A stretch of DNA of 64,000 nt from Actinoallomurus vinaceus (GCF_039542055.1 NZ_BAABHK010000011.1:317994-381993); one strand, 5' to 3'. Numbered from the stretch's first letter, positions 42,104 through 50,816 are shown. Translations and numbers: made by a program. Notes: a model not told the origin generated them from the letters alone.

Positions 42104-42988
42104 GTGACCGAGCTCGAGATGCCAAGGCCCAAGGTCGGCGAGCGGGTCGCCGACGGGGTCAACGGGTGGCCGATGCTGGCGGCGTCCCTCGTGGCGATCG
42201 CCGCCGGAGTCGCCCTGTTCTTCACCCGCGAGCCCGCGCTGGTCGTCGTCGCGATCGTCCTCGTCCTGGCGGCCGCCGTCCTCCTCATCGGACTGACCGC
42301 CGTCGCGCCCGGCGAGGCGCGCGTCGTCCAGCTCCTCGGCCGGTACGCCGGGACGATCCGCACGGACGGCCTGCGCTGGGTCAACCCCCTGACGACCCGG
42401 CGCAAGATCTCCACCCGGATCCGCAACCACGAGACCGACCGCACCAAGGTCAACGACGCCGAGGGCAACCCGATCGAGATCTCCGCCGTCGTCGTCTGGC
42501 AGGTCGAGGACACCGCCAAGGCTTCGTTCGAGGTCGACGACTTCGTCGAGTTCGTCGCGATCCAGACCGAGACGGCCGTCCGCCACATCGCCGGGATCTA
42601 CCCGTACGACGCGCACGGCGACGAGGGGCTCTCCCTCCGCGAGAACGCCGACGAGATCACCGGCAGGCTGTCCGAGGAGATCGCGGCCCGGGTCGCGTCG
42701 GCGGGCGTCAAGGTCATCGAGTCGCGCCTCACCCGCCTGTCGTACGCCCCCGAGATCGCCCAGGCGATGCTGCGCCGCCAGCAGGCCGGCGCCGTCGTCG
42801 CCGCCCGGCAGCGCATCGTCGACGGCGCGGTCGGCATGGTCGAGGCCGCGCTCAACCGGCTGGCCGAGCACGACGTCGTCGACCTGGACGAGGAGCGCAA
42901 GGCCGCGATGGTCAGCAACCTGCTCGTCGTCCTCTGCGGCGACCGCGACGCCCAGCCCGTCGTCAACACGGGATCCCTCTACCAGTGA
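42104..42988 (+). CDS. SPFH/band-7 (flotillin-like) membrane protein
   Basis: The 294-residue protein has two N-terminal membrane helices (about 24-40 and 46-67), then an SPFH domain (APGEARVVQLLGRYAGTIRTDGLRWVNPL, ISAVVVWQVEDTAKASFEVDDF, AVRHIAGIYPYD, VIESRLTRLSYAPEIAQAMLRRQQAGAVVAARQ). SPFH proteins build oligomeric membrane platforms. The GTG start at 42104 follows GGAGGA. It overlaps the next gene by four bases. The partners (ribbon-helix-helix and GPP34) are unusual for a flotillin. Confidence 0.92.
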   Translation: MTELEMPRPKVGERVADGVNGWPMLAASLVAIAAGVALFFTREPALVVVAIVLVLAAAVLLIGLTAVAPGEARVVQLLGRYAGTIRTDGLRWVNPLTTRRKISTRIRNHETDRTKVNDAEGNPIEISAVVVWQVEDTAKASFEVDDFVEFVAIQTETAVRHIAGIYPYDAHGDEGLSLRENADEITGRLSEEIAARVASAGVKVIESRLTRLSYAPEIAQAMLRRQQAGAVVAARQRIVDGAVGMVEAALNRLAEHDVVDLDEERKAAMVSNLLVVLCGDRDAQPVVNTGSLYQ

Positions 42989-43230
42989 CGGTCGGCGACG
43001 AAGGCCAGGCCCCCGAGCGCAAGGGCGGCGAGCGCAAGAAGCTCCTTCTGCGCCTCGACCCCGCGGTGCACGAGGCCCTGGCCCGCTGGGCCGCCGACGA
43101 ACTGCGCAGCACCAACGCGCAGATCGAGTTCCTGCTGCGCCGGGCGCTGGCCGACGCCGGGCGGATGCCGCGCGCCGCCGGCCGCATACGAAGACCCGGC
43201 CGACCTCCGAAGGAGGACCTCGACCCATGA
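42985..43230 (+). CDS. Arc-like ribbon-helix-helix protein
   Basis: The 81-residue protein has KKLLLRLDPAVHEALARWAADELRSTNAQIEFLLRRALADAG as a ribbon-helix-helix core (strand LLLRLD, helix A, helix B) and a basic tail (GRIRRPGRPPKEDL) that could also contact DNA. It probably binds the operon's own promoter. The GTG start overlaps the SPFH stop (GTGA at 42985-42988), and its stop overlaps the next ATG (43227), so all three genes are coupled. Confidence 0.88.
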   Translation: MTVGDEGQAPERKGGERKKLLLRLDPAVHEALARWAADELRSTNAQIEFLLRRALADAGRMPRAAGRIRRPGRPPKEDLDP

Positions 43231-43835
43231 ACCTGCCGAGATCGCTTCCCGCGCGCCTCTACCTGCTGGCCTACGACGTCGAGAAGGAGCGGATCACCGC
43301 GCGCACGCAGCTCGGCCTCGTCCTGCGCGCCGCCGCGCTGGCCGACCTCTACCTCGACGAGCGGCTGGCCGACGACGACGGGAAGGCCACGGTCGCCGCC
43401 GCCACGCCGACCGGCGACCCGATCCTCGACGCCGTGCTGAGCCAGATCGCCGACGGCCGACCGCGATCCTGGCGGCGCTGGGTCAACGCCGACGAGCGCC
43501 GCATCGTCCGCGAGGTGCGCGACCAGCTGGAGAAGGACCGATTGATCAAGGTGGAGCGGCGCAGGATCCTCCCCGACCGGGTCCAACTGCGCGACCGCCG
43601 GGGGGTGAAGCGGTACGCGACGCAGGTCAAGGCCGCCCTGCGACCCTCCTCGGACACCGATCGCCGCACCGCGGCCGCGCTCGTGCTGGCCGCCCGCGGC
43701 GAGCTGCCGACCGTGCTGTCCCGCCGCGGACGCCGGGAGCACGCGCGCAGGCTGGAGGCACTGTCCGATCCGGTCTGGCCGGTCGCCCGCGCCCTGGAGA
43801 AGGCCGTACGGCAGAAGCACGCCGCGTCCGCCTGA
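43227..43835 (+). CDS. GPP34 (GOLPH3/Vps74-like) family protein
   Basis: The 202-residue helical protein has the GPP34 pattern: LPARLYLLAYDVEKERITARTQLGLVLRAAALADLYLDERL, DPILDAVLSQIADG and RLIKVERRRILPDRVQLRD. Eukaryotic GOLPH3/Vps74 binds phosphatidylinositol 4-phosphate at Golgi membranes; bacterial members are common in actinomycetes but without known function. ATGA overlap with the ribbon-helix-helix gene. In this operon it probably contacts the membrane near the SPFH platform; that is inference. Confidence 0.9.
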   Translation: MNLPRSLPARLYLLAYDVEKERITARTQLGLVLRAAALADLYLDERLADDDGKATVAAATPTGDPILDAVLSQIADGRPRSWRRWVNADERRIVREVRDQLEKDRLIKVERRRILPDRVQLRDRRGVKRYATQVKAALRPSSDTDRRTAAALVLAARGELPTVLSRRGRREHARRLEALSDPVWPVARALEKAVRQKHAASA

Positions 43836-44070
43836 GGCTGATCCGCGGCCGACCGCGACCGGCGTGCAGTGGGCACGCGACACCCTGTGGACCCGTGCCT
43901 TCGGCGCCTACTGGAGCGCGTCACCCGGTCCCGCGAACTCGGCCCGGACACCTTCCGAAATGGCGTGAGATAACGGGGATTTTCACTGCGGGCACTGAGC
44001 GGTTGGCTCATCGAATTCCGGGGAATGAGCGTCATCGGGAAATCCGAGGGATCAATTCCGAGGGTGGGCG
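43836..44070. other. Intergenic region before the NlpC/P60 gene
   Basis: 235 bases without a convincing gene. I looked for a c-di-AMP (ydaO-type) riboswitch, common before actinobacterial wall hydrolase genes, and did not find its conserved pieces. Confidence 0.4.
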
Positions 44071-44679
44071 ATGCTCATGGAGATGCGGAAATTCGCGTCC
44101 TTTGTCGGTGTTATTGGATTGGCGGGCGGGGTCCTCGCGGGGGCATCCGGGGCGAGCGCCGCGGTGCCCGTGCCGGCCCGTACGACCGCCGTGCCCGGGT
44201 GCGATGTGCTCCAGCCGGGCGCGTCGCCGGTGGCGCAGCAGGCGGTCCGGACGGCGTGCGCGCAGCTCGGCGTCTGGTACAGCTGGGGCGGCGGCCACGG
44301 GCCCGTTCCCGGCCCGACGTACGGCCATTATGACGGCCAGGATCCGGCCAGCAAGAACGACGGACAACGGCTCGGATTCGACTGCTCGGGACTGGTGCGA
44401 TACGCCTATTATCGGGCGACCGGCCGCGACATTCTCAACGGCACGTCCGACAATCAGTTCCATACCCGGCTCGCCGGCGCGCGGTTCTCTCCCGGGCAGG
44501 GCGCCGGTCCGCTGCTCCCCGGCGATCTGCTGTTCTGGGGTCGCGGGCACATCCACCACGTCGCCATGTACCTCGGGGCCGGCCAGATGGTCGAGGCCTT
44601 CCAGTCCGGGACGCGCGTCCGCGCGGTGCCGGTCCGACTGGGTGGCGACTACGCCGGCGCCGTCCGCGTCAACGCCTGA
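44071..44679 (+). CDS. Secreted NlpC/P60 cell wall peptidase
   Basis: The 202-residue exported protein has a signal peptide (about 1-30) and an NlpC/P60 domain whose catalytic Cys105 lies in GFDCSGLVRYAYY and His163 in IHHVAMYLG. LGVWYSWGGG and LLPGDLLFWG are also typical. It cleaves peptide stems in peptidoglycan. The ATG at 44071 follows GAGGGTGG; two further ATGs (44077, 44083) are in frame. It is a stand-alone gene. Confidence 0.93.
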   Translation: MLMEMRKFASFVGVIGLAGGVLAGASGASAAVPVPARTTAVPGCDVLQPGASPVAQQAVRTACAQLGVWYSWGGGHGPVPGPTYGHYDGQDPASKNDGQRLGFDCSGLVRYAYYRATGRDILNGTSDNQFHTRLAGARFSPGQGAGPLLPGDLLFWGRGHIHHVAMYLGAGQMVEAFQSGTRVRAVPVRLGGDYAGAVRVNA

Positions 44680-44709
44680 GCGCGGCGGTCCCGGACCGCT
44701 GACCTGGGC

Positions 44710-45198
44710 TCAACTCCGGCGGGCGGCGAGCAGTTCGGCCTTGCGCACCTGCCATCGGGCGCGGAAGCCCTCCATCTCCTCGCCGACGAAGTCGAAGAAC
44801 GCGAGTGTGATGGCCAGTCGCTCGCCCGCCGGGGTGTCGGCGCCGAGAGCCTCGATACCCTCCTCGAGGCTCTTCCGCCAGCGAGCGATGACCCGGTCAC
44901 GGTCGAGCAGCGTCTCGTACCAGATGTCACTGTCGACGACGTACAGGTCACGGCGGGAGCCCGGCTCGCGTTCCCGCCGGACCATGTGCACCTGGGCGAG
45001 GTAGCGCACGGCGCCGGAGATCGCCGCGGGGCTCGCCTGAAGGGTTTCCGCAAGCTCCGCGGCGGTGAGGCGCCCGGTATCGGAGCCGATCAGTGCGCCG
45101 AAGACCCGGGAGGGCATGCGCTGCATCCCGGCCTCGACCATGTCCGAGGCGAACCGCTCGACGAACCGCCGGACGGCTTCCGGGTCCCGCTCGGCCAC
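44710..45198 (-). CDS. GbsR/MarR-type transcriptional regulator
   Basis: The 162-residue winged-helix regulator has MPSRVFGALIGSDTGRLTAAELAETLQASPAAISGAVRYLAQVHMVRREREPGSRRDLYV as its DNA-binding part and a C-terminal helical arm. The frame extends to a GTG at 45249 inside the palindrome, but the GTG at 45198 has an AAGGAG site at the right distance, so I chose it. It is divergent from an ABC exporter and probably represses it. A fragment of a paralogue lies at 41894-41986. Confidence 0.9.
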   Translation of the reverse strand: MAERDPEAVRRFVERFASDMVEAGMQRMPSRVFGALIGSDTGRLTAAELAETLQASPAAISGAVRYLAQVHMVRREREPGSRRDLYVVDSDIWYETLLDRDRVIARWRKSLEEGIEALGADTPAGERLAITLAFFDFVGEEMEGFRARWQVRKAELLAARRS

Positions 45199-45237
45199 GC
45201 GATCACACTCCTTGTCCGAAACCAGCTTATCGGAGTT

Positions 45238-45267
45238 CACTAGCTTCACGAATTCGTGAAACTAGTG
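45238..45267. promoter_or_regulatory. 30-base palindrome, GbsR operator
   Basis: CACTAGCTTCACGAA and its mirror TTCGTGAAACTAGTG form a 30-base dyad with a single mismatched pair, centred on GAATTC between the GbsR gene and the ABC transporter gene. It begins 14 bases before the ABC ATG, so binding should block both promoters. Confidence 0.8.
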
Positions 45268-45280
45268 TACCTTCAGAAAA

Positions 45281-46186
45281 ATGATAGACGCGATATCCGT
45301 GTCCGGCCTGGTGAAGACCTTCGGCCGGACGCGTGCGCTCGACGGTCTGGACCTGACCGTCCGGTCCGGCGAAGTGCACGGGTTCCTGGGCCCGAACGGC
45401 GCCGGGAAGTCCACGACCATCCGCGTCCTGCTCGGCCTGCTGCGGGCCGACGCGGGGACGGCGCGGCTGCTGGACGGTGACCCGTGGCGCGACGTGACCG
45501 CCCTGCACCGGCGGCTCGCGTACGTCCCGGGTGACGTCGTCCTGTGGCCCAACCTGACCGGCGGCGAGGTCATCGACCTGCTCGGGCGGCTGCGCGGCGG
45601 CCACGACCCGAAGCGCAAGGCCGAACTGCTCGAGCGGTTCGAGCTGGACCCGAAGAAGAAGGGCAGGGCGTACTCCAAGGGCAACCGGCAGAAGGTCGCG
45701 CTGGTCGCGGCGTTCGCGTCCGACGTCGAGCTGCTGATCCTCGACGAGCCGACCTCCGGCCTCGACCCGCTCATGGAGGAGGTCTTCCAGCGGTGCGTCG
45801 AGGAGGAGCGTGAGCGGGGCCGCACCGTGCTGCTGTCCAGCCACATCCTGTCGGAGGTCGAGGCGCTCTGTGACCGGGTGAGCATCATCCGCAAGGGCCG
45901 CACCGTCGAGACCGGCACGCTCGCCGACCTGCGGCACCTGACCCGCACCTCGATCACGGCCGAGCTGGTCAGCCCGCCGGACGGGCTGACCACCCTGCCC
46001 GGCGTGCACGACCCCGACGTCCAGGGCACTCGCGTCAAGCTCGAGGTCGACACCGACAAACTCGACGAGGTGCTGAAGCACCTGACCCGGGCGGGCGTCC
46101 GCACCCTCACGAGCACCCCGCCGACGCTGGAGGAGCTGTTCCTCCGCCACTACGAGGACGAGGCTCCCGCGGGGATGGCGCGATGA
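45281..46186 (+). CDS. ABC transporter ATP-binding protein
   Basis: The 301-residue ATPase has Walker A GPNGAGKS (37-44), a Q-loop region after it, a signature that reads YSKGNRQK (in place of LSGGQ), Walker B LLILDEPTSGLD and the switch SSHILSEVE. The changed signature is typical of drug-export type ATPases of this subgroup. It energises the permease encoded next, with which it overlaps by four bases (ATGA). Probably exports an antibiotic or lipid. Controlled by the divergent GbsR. Confidence 0.95.
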   Translation: MIDAISVSGLVKTFGRTRALDGLDLTVRSGEVHGFLGPNGAGKSTTIRVLLGLLRADAGTARLLDGDPWRDVTALHRRLAYVPGDVVLWPNLTGGEVIDLLGRLRGGHDPKRKAELLERFELDPKKKGRAYSKGNRQKVALVAAFASDVELLILDEPTSGLDPLMEEVFQRCVEEERERGRTVLLSSHILSEVEALCDRVSIIRKGRTVETGTLADLRHLTRTSITAELVSPPDGLTTLPGVHDPDVQGTRVKLEVDTDKLDEVLKHLTRAGVRTLTSTPPTLEELFLRHYEDEAPAGMAR

Positions 46187-47775
46187 ACGCCCTCGCCGGC
46201 ACCGGGCAGCTGCTCAAACTCGGACTGCGGCGCAGCCGCATCATGCTCGCGGCCTGGGTCTACGCGCTCGTGGCGTACGCGGCGAGCACCGCGTACGGCT
46301 TCAAGAGCCTGTACGACTCGGCGGAGTCGCTCCGCAACTTCACCTCCGGCATCAACGGGAACGGCGCGACGGTCGCCATGTACGGCCGGATCCTCGTGCC
46401 CGACTCGATCGGCGGTATCACCGCCTGGCGGCTGGCCGCCCTCGGCGGAGTGATGGTCGGGGTGATGAGCGTCCTGCTGGTCGTCCGGCACACGCGGGGC
46501 GACGAGGAGGCGGGCCGCCTGGAGCTGGTCGGCGCGGGTGTCGTCGGCCGGCGGGCGCCGCTGACCGCAGGCCTGCTGGTCGGCGTCGTCGCCAACCTCG
46601 CGCTGGCGCTCGTGACCGCGGTCGCACTGATCGCCTGCGGCCTGCCGGCGGCGGGCTCGGTCGCGGTCGGCCTGGCCTGGACGATCCCGGGCCTGTTCTT
46701 CACCGCGGTCGCGGGCGTCACGGCGCAGCTCGCCGAGACGGCCCAGGCGGCGCGCGGCATCGCGCTCGCCGTCGTCGGCGTGGCCTTCCTGCTGCGTGCG
46801 GTGGGTGACGCCGCCCGCGTCTCGTGGCTCGTGTGGATATCGCCGATCGGCTGGTCCCAGCGGGTCCGGGCGTTCGGCGGGGAACGCTGGTGGCTCATCG
46901 CGCTGGGCGTGGTGGTCGCGGTCGCGGCGGTGGCCGTGGCGTACGCGCTGGTCGAGCGCAGGGACCTGGGTGCGGGCCTGCTGCCCGTGCGCCCCGGTCC
47001 GGCGGAGGCGGCGCCGTCCCTGCGCAGTCCGCTCGCGCTGGCCTGGCGGCTGCAGCGGGGGGCGCTGCTGGCGTGGCTGGCGGGGTTCGCCGTCTACGGC
47101 GCGGCGATCGGCGCCATCCTCAAAGGCATCGGCGACCTGGTCAAGGACAGCTCCGGCACGCGTGACCTGCTGGCCAAGTTGGGCGGGCAGCGGGGCTTGG
47201 AGGACTCGTACATCGGCACGGTCATGGGCATCCTCGGCCTGATCGCCGCGGTCTACGCCGTCATTGCGGTGCTGCGGCTGCGCACCGAGGAGACCGCACA
47301 GCGTCTCGAGCCGCTCCTGGCGACACGGGTGCGCCGGGTGCGGTGGTCGGCCGGCCACCTGCTGTTCGCGGCGGCCGGACCGGCGGTGTTGCTCGGCGTC
47401 GCCGGTGCGGCGGCGGGAGTGGCGCACGGGCTGCGGACGCACGACCTGGGCACTCAGGTACCCCGAATGTTCGAGGCCGCGATCGTGCAGACGCCCGCGG
47501 CGTGGGTGACGGCGGCGATCGCGCTCCTGATCTTCGGCGTCGTGCCCCGGTTCACGCCCGCGGCGTGGGGAGTGCTCGCCGTGTTCCTGTTGCTCGGCCA
47601 GATGGGCCCGGTGCTGAAGTTGAGCCAGGCCGTGATGGACGTGTCCCCGTTCACGCACGTGCCGAAGCTGCCCGGCGCCGACCTCACCGTCACGCCCCTC
47701 GCGGCACTGACCGCCGTGGCGGTCGCGGTCGCCGCGGCCGGTCTCGTCGGCTTCCGCCGCCGCGACATCGGCTAG
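46183..47775 (+). CDS. ABC-2 type exporter permease (polyketide antibiotic exporter-like)
   Basis: The 530-residue membrane protein has about 12 hydrophobic helices in two similar halves, as in permeases annotated as exporters of polyketide antibiotics, where one chain holds both halves. Coupled to the ATPase by an ATGA overlap. Segments such as VMVGVMSVLLVVRHTRGDEEAGRLELVGAG and EETAQRLEPLLATRVRRVRWSAGHLL mark the coupling loops of each half. Its end overlaps the convergent RNase gene by four bases. Confidence 0.92.
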   Translation: MNALAGTGQLLKLGLRRSRIMLAAWVYALVAYAASTAYGFKSLYDSAESLRNFTSGINGNGATVAMYGRILVPDSIGGITAWRLAALGGVMVGVMSVLLVVRHTRGDEEAGRLELVGAGVVGRRAPLTAGLLVGVVANLALALVTAVALIACGLPAAGSVAVGLAWTIPGLFFTAVAGVTAQLAETAQAARGIALAVVGVAFLLRAVGDAARVSWLVWISPIGWSQRVRAFGGERWWLIALGVVVAVAAVAVAYALVERRDLGAGLLPVRPGPAEAAPSLRSPLALAWRLQRGALLAWLAGFAVYGAAIGAILKGIGDLVKDSSGTRDLLAKLGGQRGLEDSYIGTVMGILGLIAAVYAVIAVLRLRTEETAQRLEPLLATRVRRVRWSAGHLLFAAAGPAVLLGVAGAAAGVAHGLRTHDLGTQVPRMFEAAIVQTPAAWVTAAIALLIFGVVPRFTPAAWGVLAVFLLLGQMGPVLKLSQAVMDVSPFTHVPKLPGADLTVTPLAALTAVAVAVAAAGLVGFRRRDIG

Positions 47776-48479
47776 AGCCGGCGGGCGGCCTCCACGATCG
47801 CGGCCAGGCGGTCGTGGTGGGCGCCCTTCCAGTAGAGATGGCCGCAGGCCTCGCACCGGGCGTAGTCGTCGTAGCTGCGCCGGGTGCCCGGCTCCAGGAG
47901 GTGCTCGATCGTCTCCTTGCCGACCGGGGCCAGCGGGCCGTTGCAGGCGGTGCACCGGCTCCAGGGCGCGAGCGGCGGCGCGAACCGGTCGAGGACGTCG
48001 CCGAACTGCTCGTCCGGGTCCGTCCCGCGAACGTACGCGCCGAACCACAGCTTCCGGCGGCGGAGCAGCCCGCGATCCTGCGTCAGCAGGATCCGCTTCT
48101 CCCGGTTCGCCAGGTCGATCAGCGCGTCGTCGTCGATGTCGTTGTGGTAGTCGGTGTCGACGCCGACGAGCCGCAGCCGCCGGGCCAGCGTGCCGAGGTG
48201 GACGTCGAGCGTGAAACGGGGCGGGGTGATCGGCAGGGCCTGCGGCCGGCGCACCGCGGACACGCGGACGAGGTCGCCGTCCCGGGGGCGGTACGACGGC
48301 GGCACCGCGCGGCCGTCGGCGGTGAGCTCGCCGACCTCGGGGAGCGGGACGCCGAGGGACTGCACCAGGTGCCCGAGGGAGGAGGTCCCGTCCAGGACGA
48401 CGGAGACCGTTCCGTTCCGGGACGCCGGAGGCAGGAAGAAGCGGAGCCCCGCGGCGAACTCGAGCAGAGCGTCACCCAT
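47772..48479 (-). CDS. Mut7-C RNase domain protein with N-terminal ubiquitin-like domain
   Basis: The 235-residue protein has a ThiS/ubiquitin-like N-terminus (about 5-80: VSVVLDGTSSLGHLVQSLGVPLPEVGEL) and a C-terminal Mut7-C PIN-like RNase domain: LDVHLGTLARRLRLVGVDTDYHNDIDDDALIDLANREKRILLTQDRGLL, plus two CxxC knuckles (CTAC, CEAC) for zinc. The fusion is a known actinobacterial architecture of unknown target, probably acting on RNA. The final codons overlap the convergent ABC permease. Confidence 0.92.
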   Translation of the reverse strand: MGDALLEFAAGLRFFLPPASRNGTVSVVLDGTSSLGHLVQSLGVPLPEVGELTADGRAVPPSYRPRDGDLVRVSAVRRPQALPITPPRFTLDVHLGTLARRLRLVGVDTDYHNDIDDDALIDLANREKRILLTQDRGLLRRRKLWFGAYVRGTDPDEQFGDVLDRFAPPLAPWSRCTACNGPLAPVGKETIEHLLEPGTRRSYDDYARCEACGHLYWKGAHHDRLAAIVEAARRL

Positions 48480-48572
48480 GGGACGTCCATCCCCATCGAT
48501 CCGCGGACCATTCCGTACGGCTCGACGCTTTCAGGATCTTAGAACTGTGTGTCCGAATCCCCGGGGCCGGGC

Positions 48573-49718
48573 TTACCGTCGATCCGGCTGTATCGGCCAC
48601 TGAACCGCCACGGGGGCGGGTTCGGCGGCCCGGGCCGCCGCCTCGGTGAACCGGGCCGGGCGGAAGGGTCGGAGCAGCGCCGACTCCTTGCCGTACACCT
48701 CACCGGCCACGAGGTCGCCGAGGAGGGGCGCCAGAGTGATCCCGCTGTGCGTCACGACCGTGTAGACGCGTGCCTCCGGGTCGGTGAAGCCCGCGACGGT
48801 GAGGCGGTCGGCGGGCATGGCACGCTGCCCGACGCGGGTCCGCTCGACCCGCGCGCCGTCGGTGGCGGTCAGGGCCTCGGGCAGCCGGGCGAGCATCTCG
48901 GCGCCGACGTCGTCCGGCGGAGGCGTCTCGGGGTCGGCGGCCTCGTCGAGGTCGAGGGCCTGGAGCATGAGACGGCCGCCGCCGTCAGGGCGTACGTTCA
49001 GGCGGTCGCCGGTCAGGACGCGTGCCAGCCGGGCGGGGACCGGGGTGGTCGTGACGAGGAAGCCGTTGGTGACCGTGCCCGACACGCGGGGGTCGAGCAC
49101 GGGGACGTCGACGAGCCCGCCCGTCCACCGGCCGGCGCAGGTCACCAGGACGTCGGCGGCGCGGACGCCGCCGTCGGCGAGCGTCACGCTGACCCCGCCG
49201 CGCCCTGACTTGATCTCGCGTACGGCCGCGCCGGTCTCCACGTGGCCGCCACGGTCCCGGGTCTCGCCGAGGAGCCGGGCGAGGAGCACCGCGGGGACCA
49301 CGTGTCCTTCTTCGGGGAAGAGGACGTAGTCCGTGCCGTCGGGCTGGGCGGCGAGGTCGGGTTCGAGCTCGGCGGCCCGGCGGGCGGTGATCCGCTCGAC
49401 GGCGTATTCGCGGTCCCGGAGCCGCTCCACGCGGGCGCCCAGTTCGACGCGGCGCGTCTCGCCGTTCGCCCACTCGAGGTGCCCGGTGGGGACGAAGCCG
49501 TCGCCGCCGAGCGCGTGGTAGGCGTGGACGGCGGTGTGGTTCAGCGCGAAGTAGGCCTCGGGATCCTTGGCGTTCGCGTTGACCCAGGCGAACGATGTGC
49601 CGGTGGTGCCCGCGCCGGGGAAACGCTCTTCCAGCACGGTCACCCGCGCGCCACGGCGGGTCAGCCCGGCGGCGACGGCCGCGCCGACGATGCCGGCACC
49701 GATCACCAAGACTCGCAT
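48573..49718 (-). CDS. FAD-dependent oxidoreductase (DAO/DadA-like)
   Basis: The 381-residue flavoenzyme begins with the dinucleotide motif VIGAGIVGAAVAAGLTRRG (residues 5-23) followed by the ribose-binding Glu of VTVLEE. It has the D-amino-acid oxidase/glycine oxidase-like middle (AWVNANAKDPEAYFALNHTAV) and the C-terminal AVYTVVTHSGITLAPLLG flavin loop. It oxidises an amine or amino acid; the substrate cannot be read. The start ATG 49718 is at the motif. It is divergent from the dioxygenase gene. Confidence 0.9.
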   Translation of the reverse strand: MRVLVIGAGIVGAAVAAGLTRRGARVTVLEERFPGAGTTGTSFAWVNANAKDPEAYFALNHTAVHAYHALGGDGFVPTGHLEWANGETRRVELGARVERLRDREYAVERITARRAAELEPDLAAQPDGTDYVLFPEEGHVVPAVLLARLLGETRDRGGHVETGAAVREIKSGRGGVSVTLADGGVRAADVLVTCAGRWTGGLVDVPVLDPRVSGTVTNGFLVTTTPVPARLARVLTGDRLNVRPDGGGRLMLQALDLDEAADPETPPPDDVGAEMLARLPEALTATDGARVERTRVGQRAMPADRLTVAGFTDPEARVYTVVTHSGITLAPLLGDLVAGEVYGKESALLRPFRPARFTEAAARAAEPAPVAVQWPIQPDRR

Positions 49719-49801
49719 GCTCGCGACGGTAGCGAAGTCGGTCCGCCAGGTGAGGGAGCGGCTCCGTCCCTCTCGGGTTCTTCACCATCACTTGGACAGA
49801 A

Positions 49802-49855
49802 AAGTTGAGAGTTCAAATAAATAGCGTACGCTGAGGAGGTAAGTTGAGCGTTCAA
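49802..49855. promoter_or_regulatory. Two AAGTTGAGNGTTCAA boxes before the dioxygenase gene
   Basis: AAGTTGAGAGTTCAA (49802-49816) and AAGTTGAGCGTTCAA (49841-49855) differ at one base and lie 39 bases apart start-to-start, just before the dioxygenase start at 49873. Each holds a TTGA-N4-TCAA dyad of the MarR/HxlR type. A palindrome AGCGTACGCT lies between them (49823-49832). No matching regulator is adjacent. Confidence 0.55.
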
Positions 49856-49872
49856 TCACTTGGAGGGTCGCC

Positions 49873-50643
49873 ATGTCCGGACGGATGCCGGTGATCTATC
49901 TCAGCCACGGGGCACCGCCCCTGGCGGACGACGCGATCTGGCCCGGCCAGCTCGCCGCCTGGTCGGCCGGTCTGCCCCGCCCGAAGGCCATCCTCGTCGT
50001 GTCGGCGCACTGGGAGTCGGCGCCGCTCGCCGTCGGCGCCACCCGCACGGTCCCGCTGACGTACGACTTCTGGGGCTTCCCCGAGCACTACTACCAGGTC
50101 ACCTACCCCGCACCGGGCGCACCGGAGCTCGCGGACACGGTGCGCAAGCTGGTGGGCGGCCCGGTCCACGAGGACCCGGAGCGCGGCCTGGACCACGGCG
50201 CGTACGTCCCGCTGGTCGAGATGTACCCCGACGCCGACATCCCGGTCCTGCAGATCTCCATGCCGACCCTGGACCCGGAGCGGCTCCTCGACCTCGGCCG
50301 CCGCCTCGCGCCGCTGCGCGACGAGGGCGTACTGATCGTCGGCAGCGGCTTCTTCACCCACAACCTGCGCGCCCTCTCCATGGACCCGGACCCGGAGAAC
50401 GCGCCGGGCTGGTCCAAGGAGTTCGACGCCTGGGGACGGGAGACGCTCGCCGCGGGCGACCTCGACGCATTGCTGGACTTCGAGCACCGGGCCCCGGCCG
50501 GCCGCCTCGCCCACCCGCGTACGGAGCACTTCGCGCCGCTGTTCGTCGCCCTCGGCGCCGGGGAGGCCGAGCTCGGCACCCAGCGCAGCGTCATCGACGG
50601 CTTCTGGCTGGGCATGGCCAAACGCTCGATCCAGCTGGGCTGA
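49873..50643 (+). CDS. DODA-type (class III) extradiol ring-cleavage dioxygenase
   Basis: The 256-residue YgiD/DODA-family enzyme cleaves catechol-type rings such as DOPA or protocatechuate-like substrates using one metal. Visible ligand candidates are His12 (YLSHGAPPL), His46 (VVSAHWES) and a C-terminal His near 220 (HPRTEHFAPLFVA); GSGFFTHNLRAL is also typical. The ATG at 49873 follows GGAGGG. Upstream duplicated AAGTTGAGNGTTCAA boxes suggest inducible control, possibly by quinones or phenols. Confidence 0.92.
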   Translation: MSGRMPVIYLSHGAPPLADDAIWPGQLAAWSAGLPRPKAILVVSAHWESAPLAVGATRTVPLTYDFWGFPEHYYQVTYPAPGAPELADTVRKLVGGPVHEDPERGLDHGAYVPLVEMYPDADIPVLQISMPTLDPERLLDLGRRLAPLRDEGVLIVGSGFFTHNLRALSMDPDPENAPGWSKEFDAWGRETLAAGDLDALLDFEHRAPAGRLAHPRTEHFAPLFVALGAGEAELGTQRSVIDGFWLGMAKRSIQLG

Positions 50644-50816
50644 TCGGGCCGGCGGCGAGTTCTCCGATTCTTGCCGCGCATCCGGTCACGCATGCGCGCT
50701 GCGGCCGGTCGGTGAGGTGACGGACTCGCTGACCCCGGGCCGGGGCGGCGCGCACCGGCATCCGCGGCACGAAGGGCGTGCGACGGCCCGGCCGGACTCG
50801 CCGGGCCGTCAGGCTC

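Noticed and set aside
43836..44070. Possible c-di-AMP (ydaO) riboswitch before the NlpC/P60 gene
   Set aside because: The conserved sequence blocks of that riboswitch could not be found by eye.
46150..48048. A 632-codon open frame opposite the ABC permease
   Set aside because: It is a GC-rich shadow frame with Arg/Gly/Asp low-complexity composition; the permease on the other strand has helices, an overlap with the ATPase gene and clear family features.
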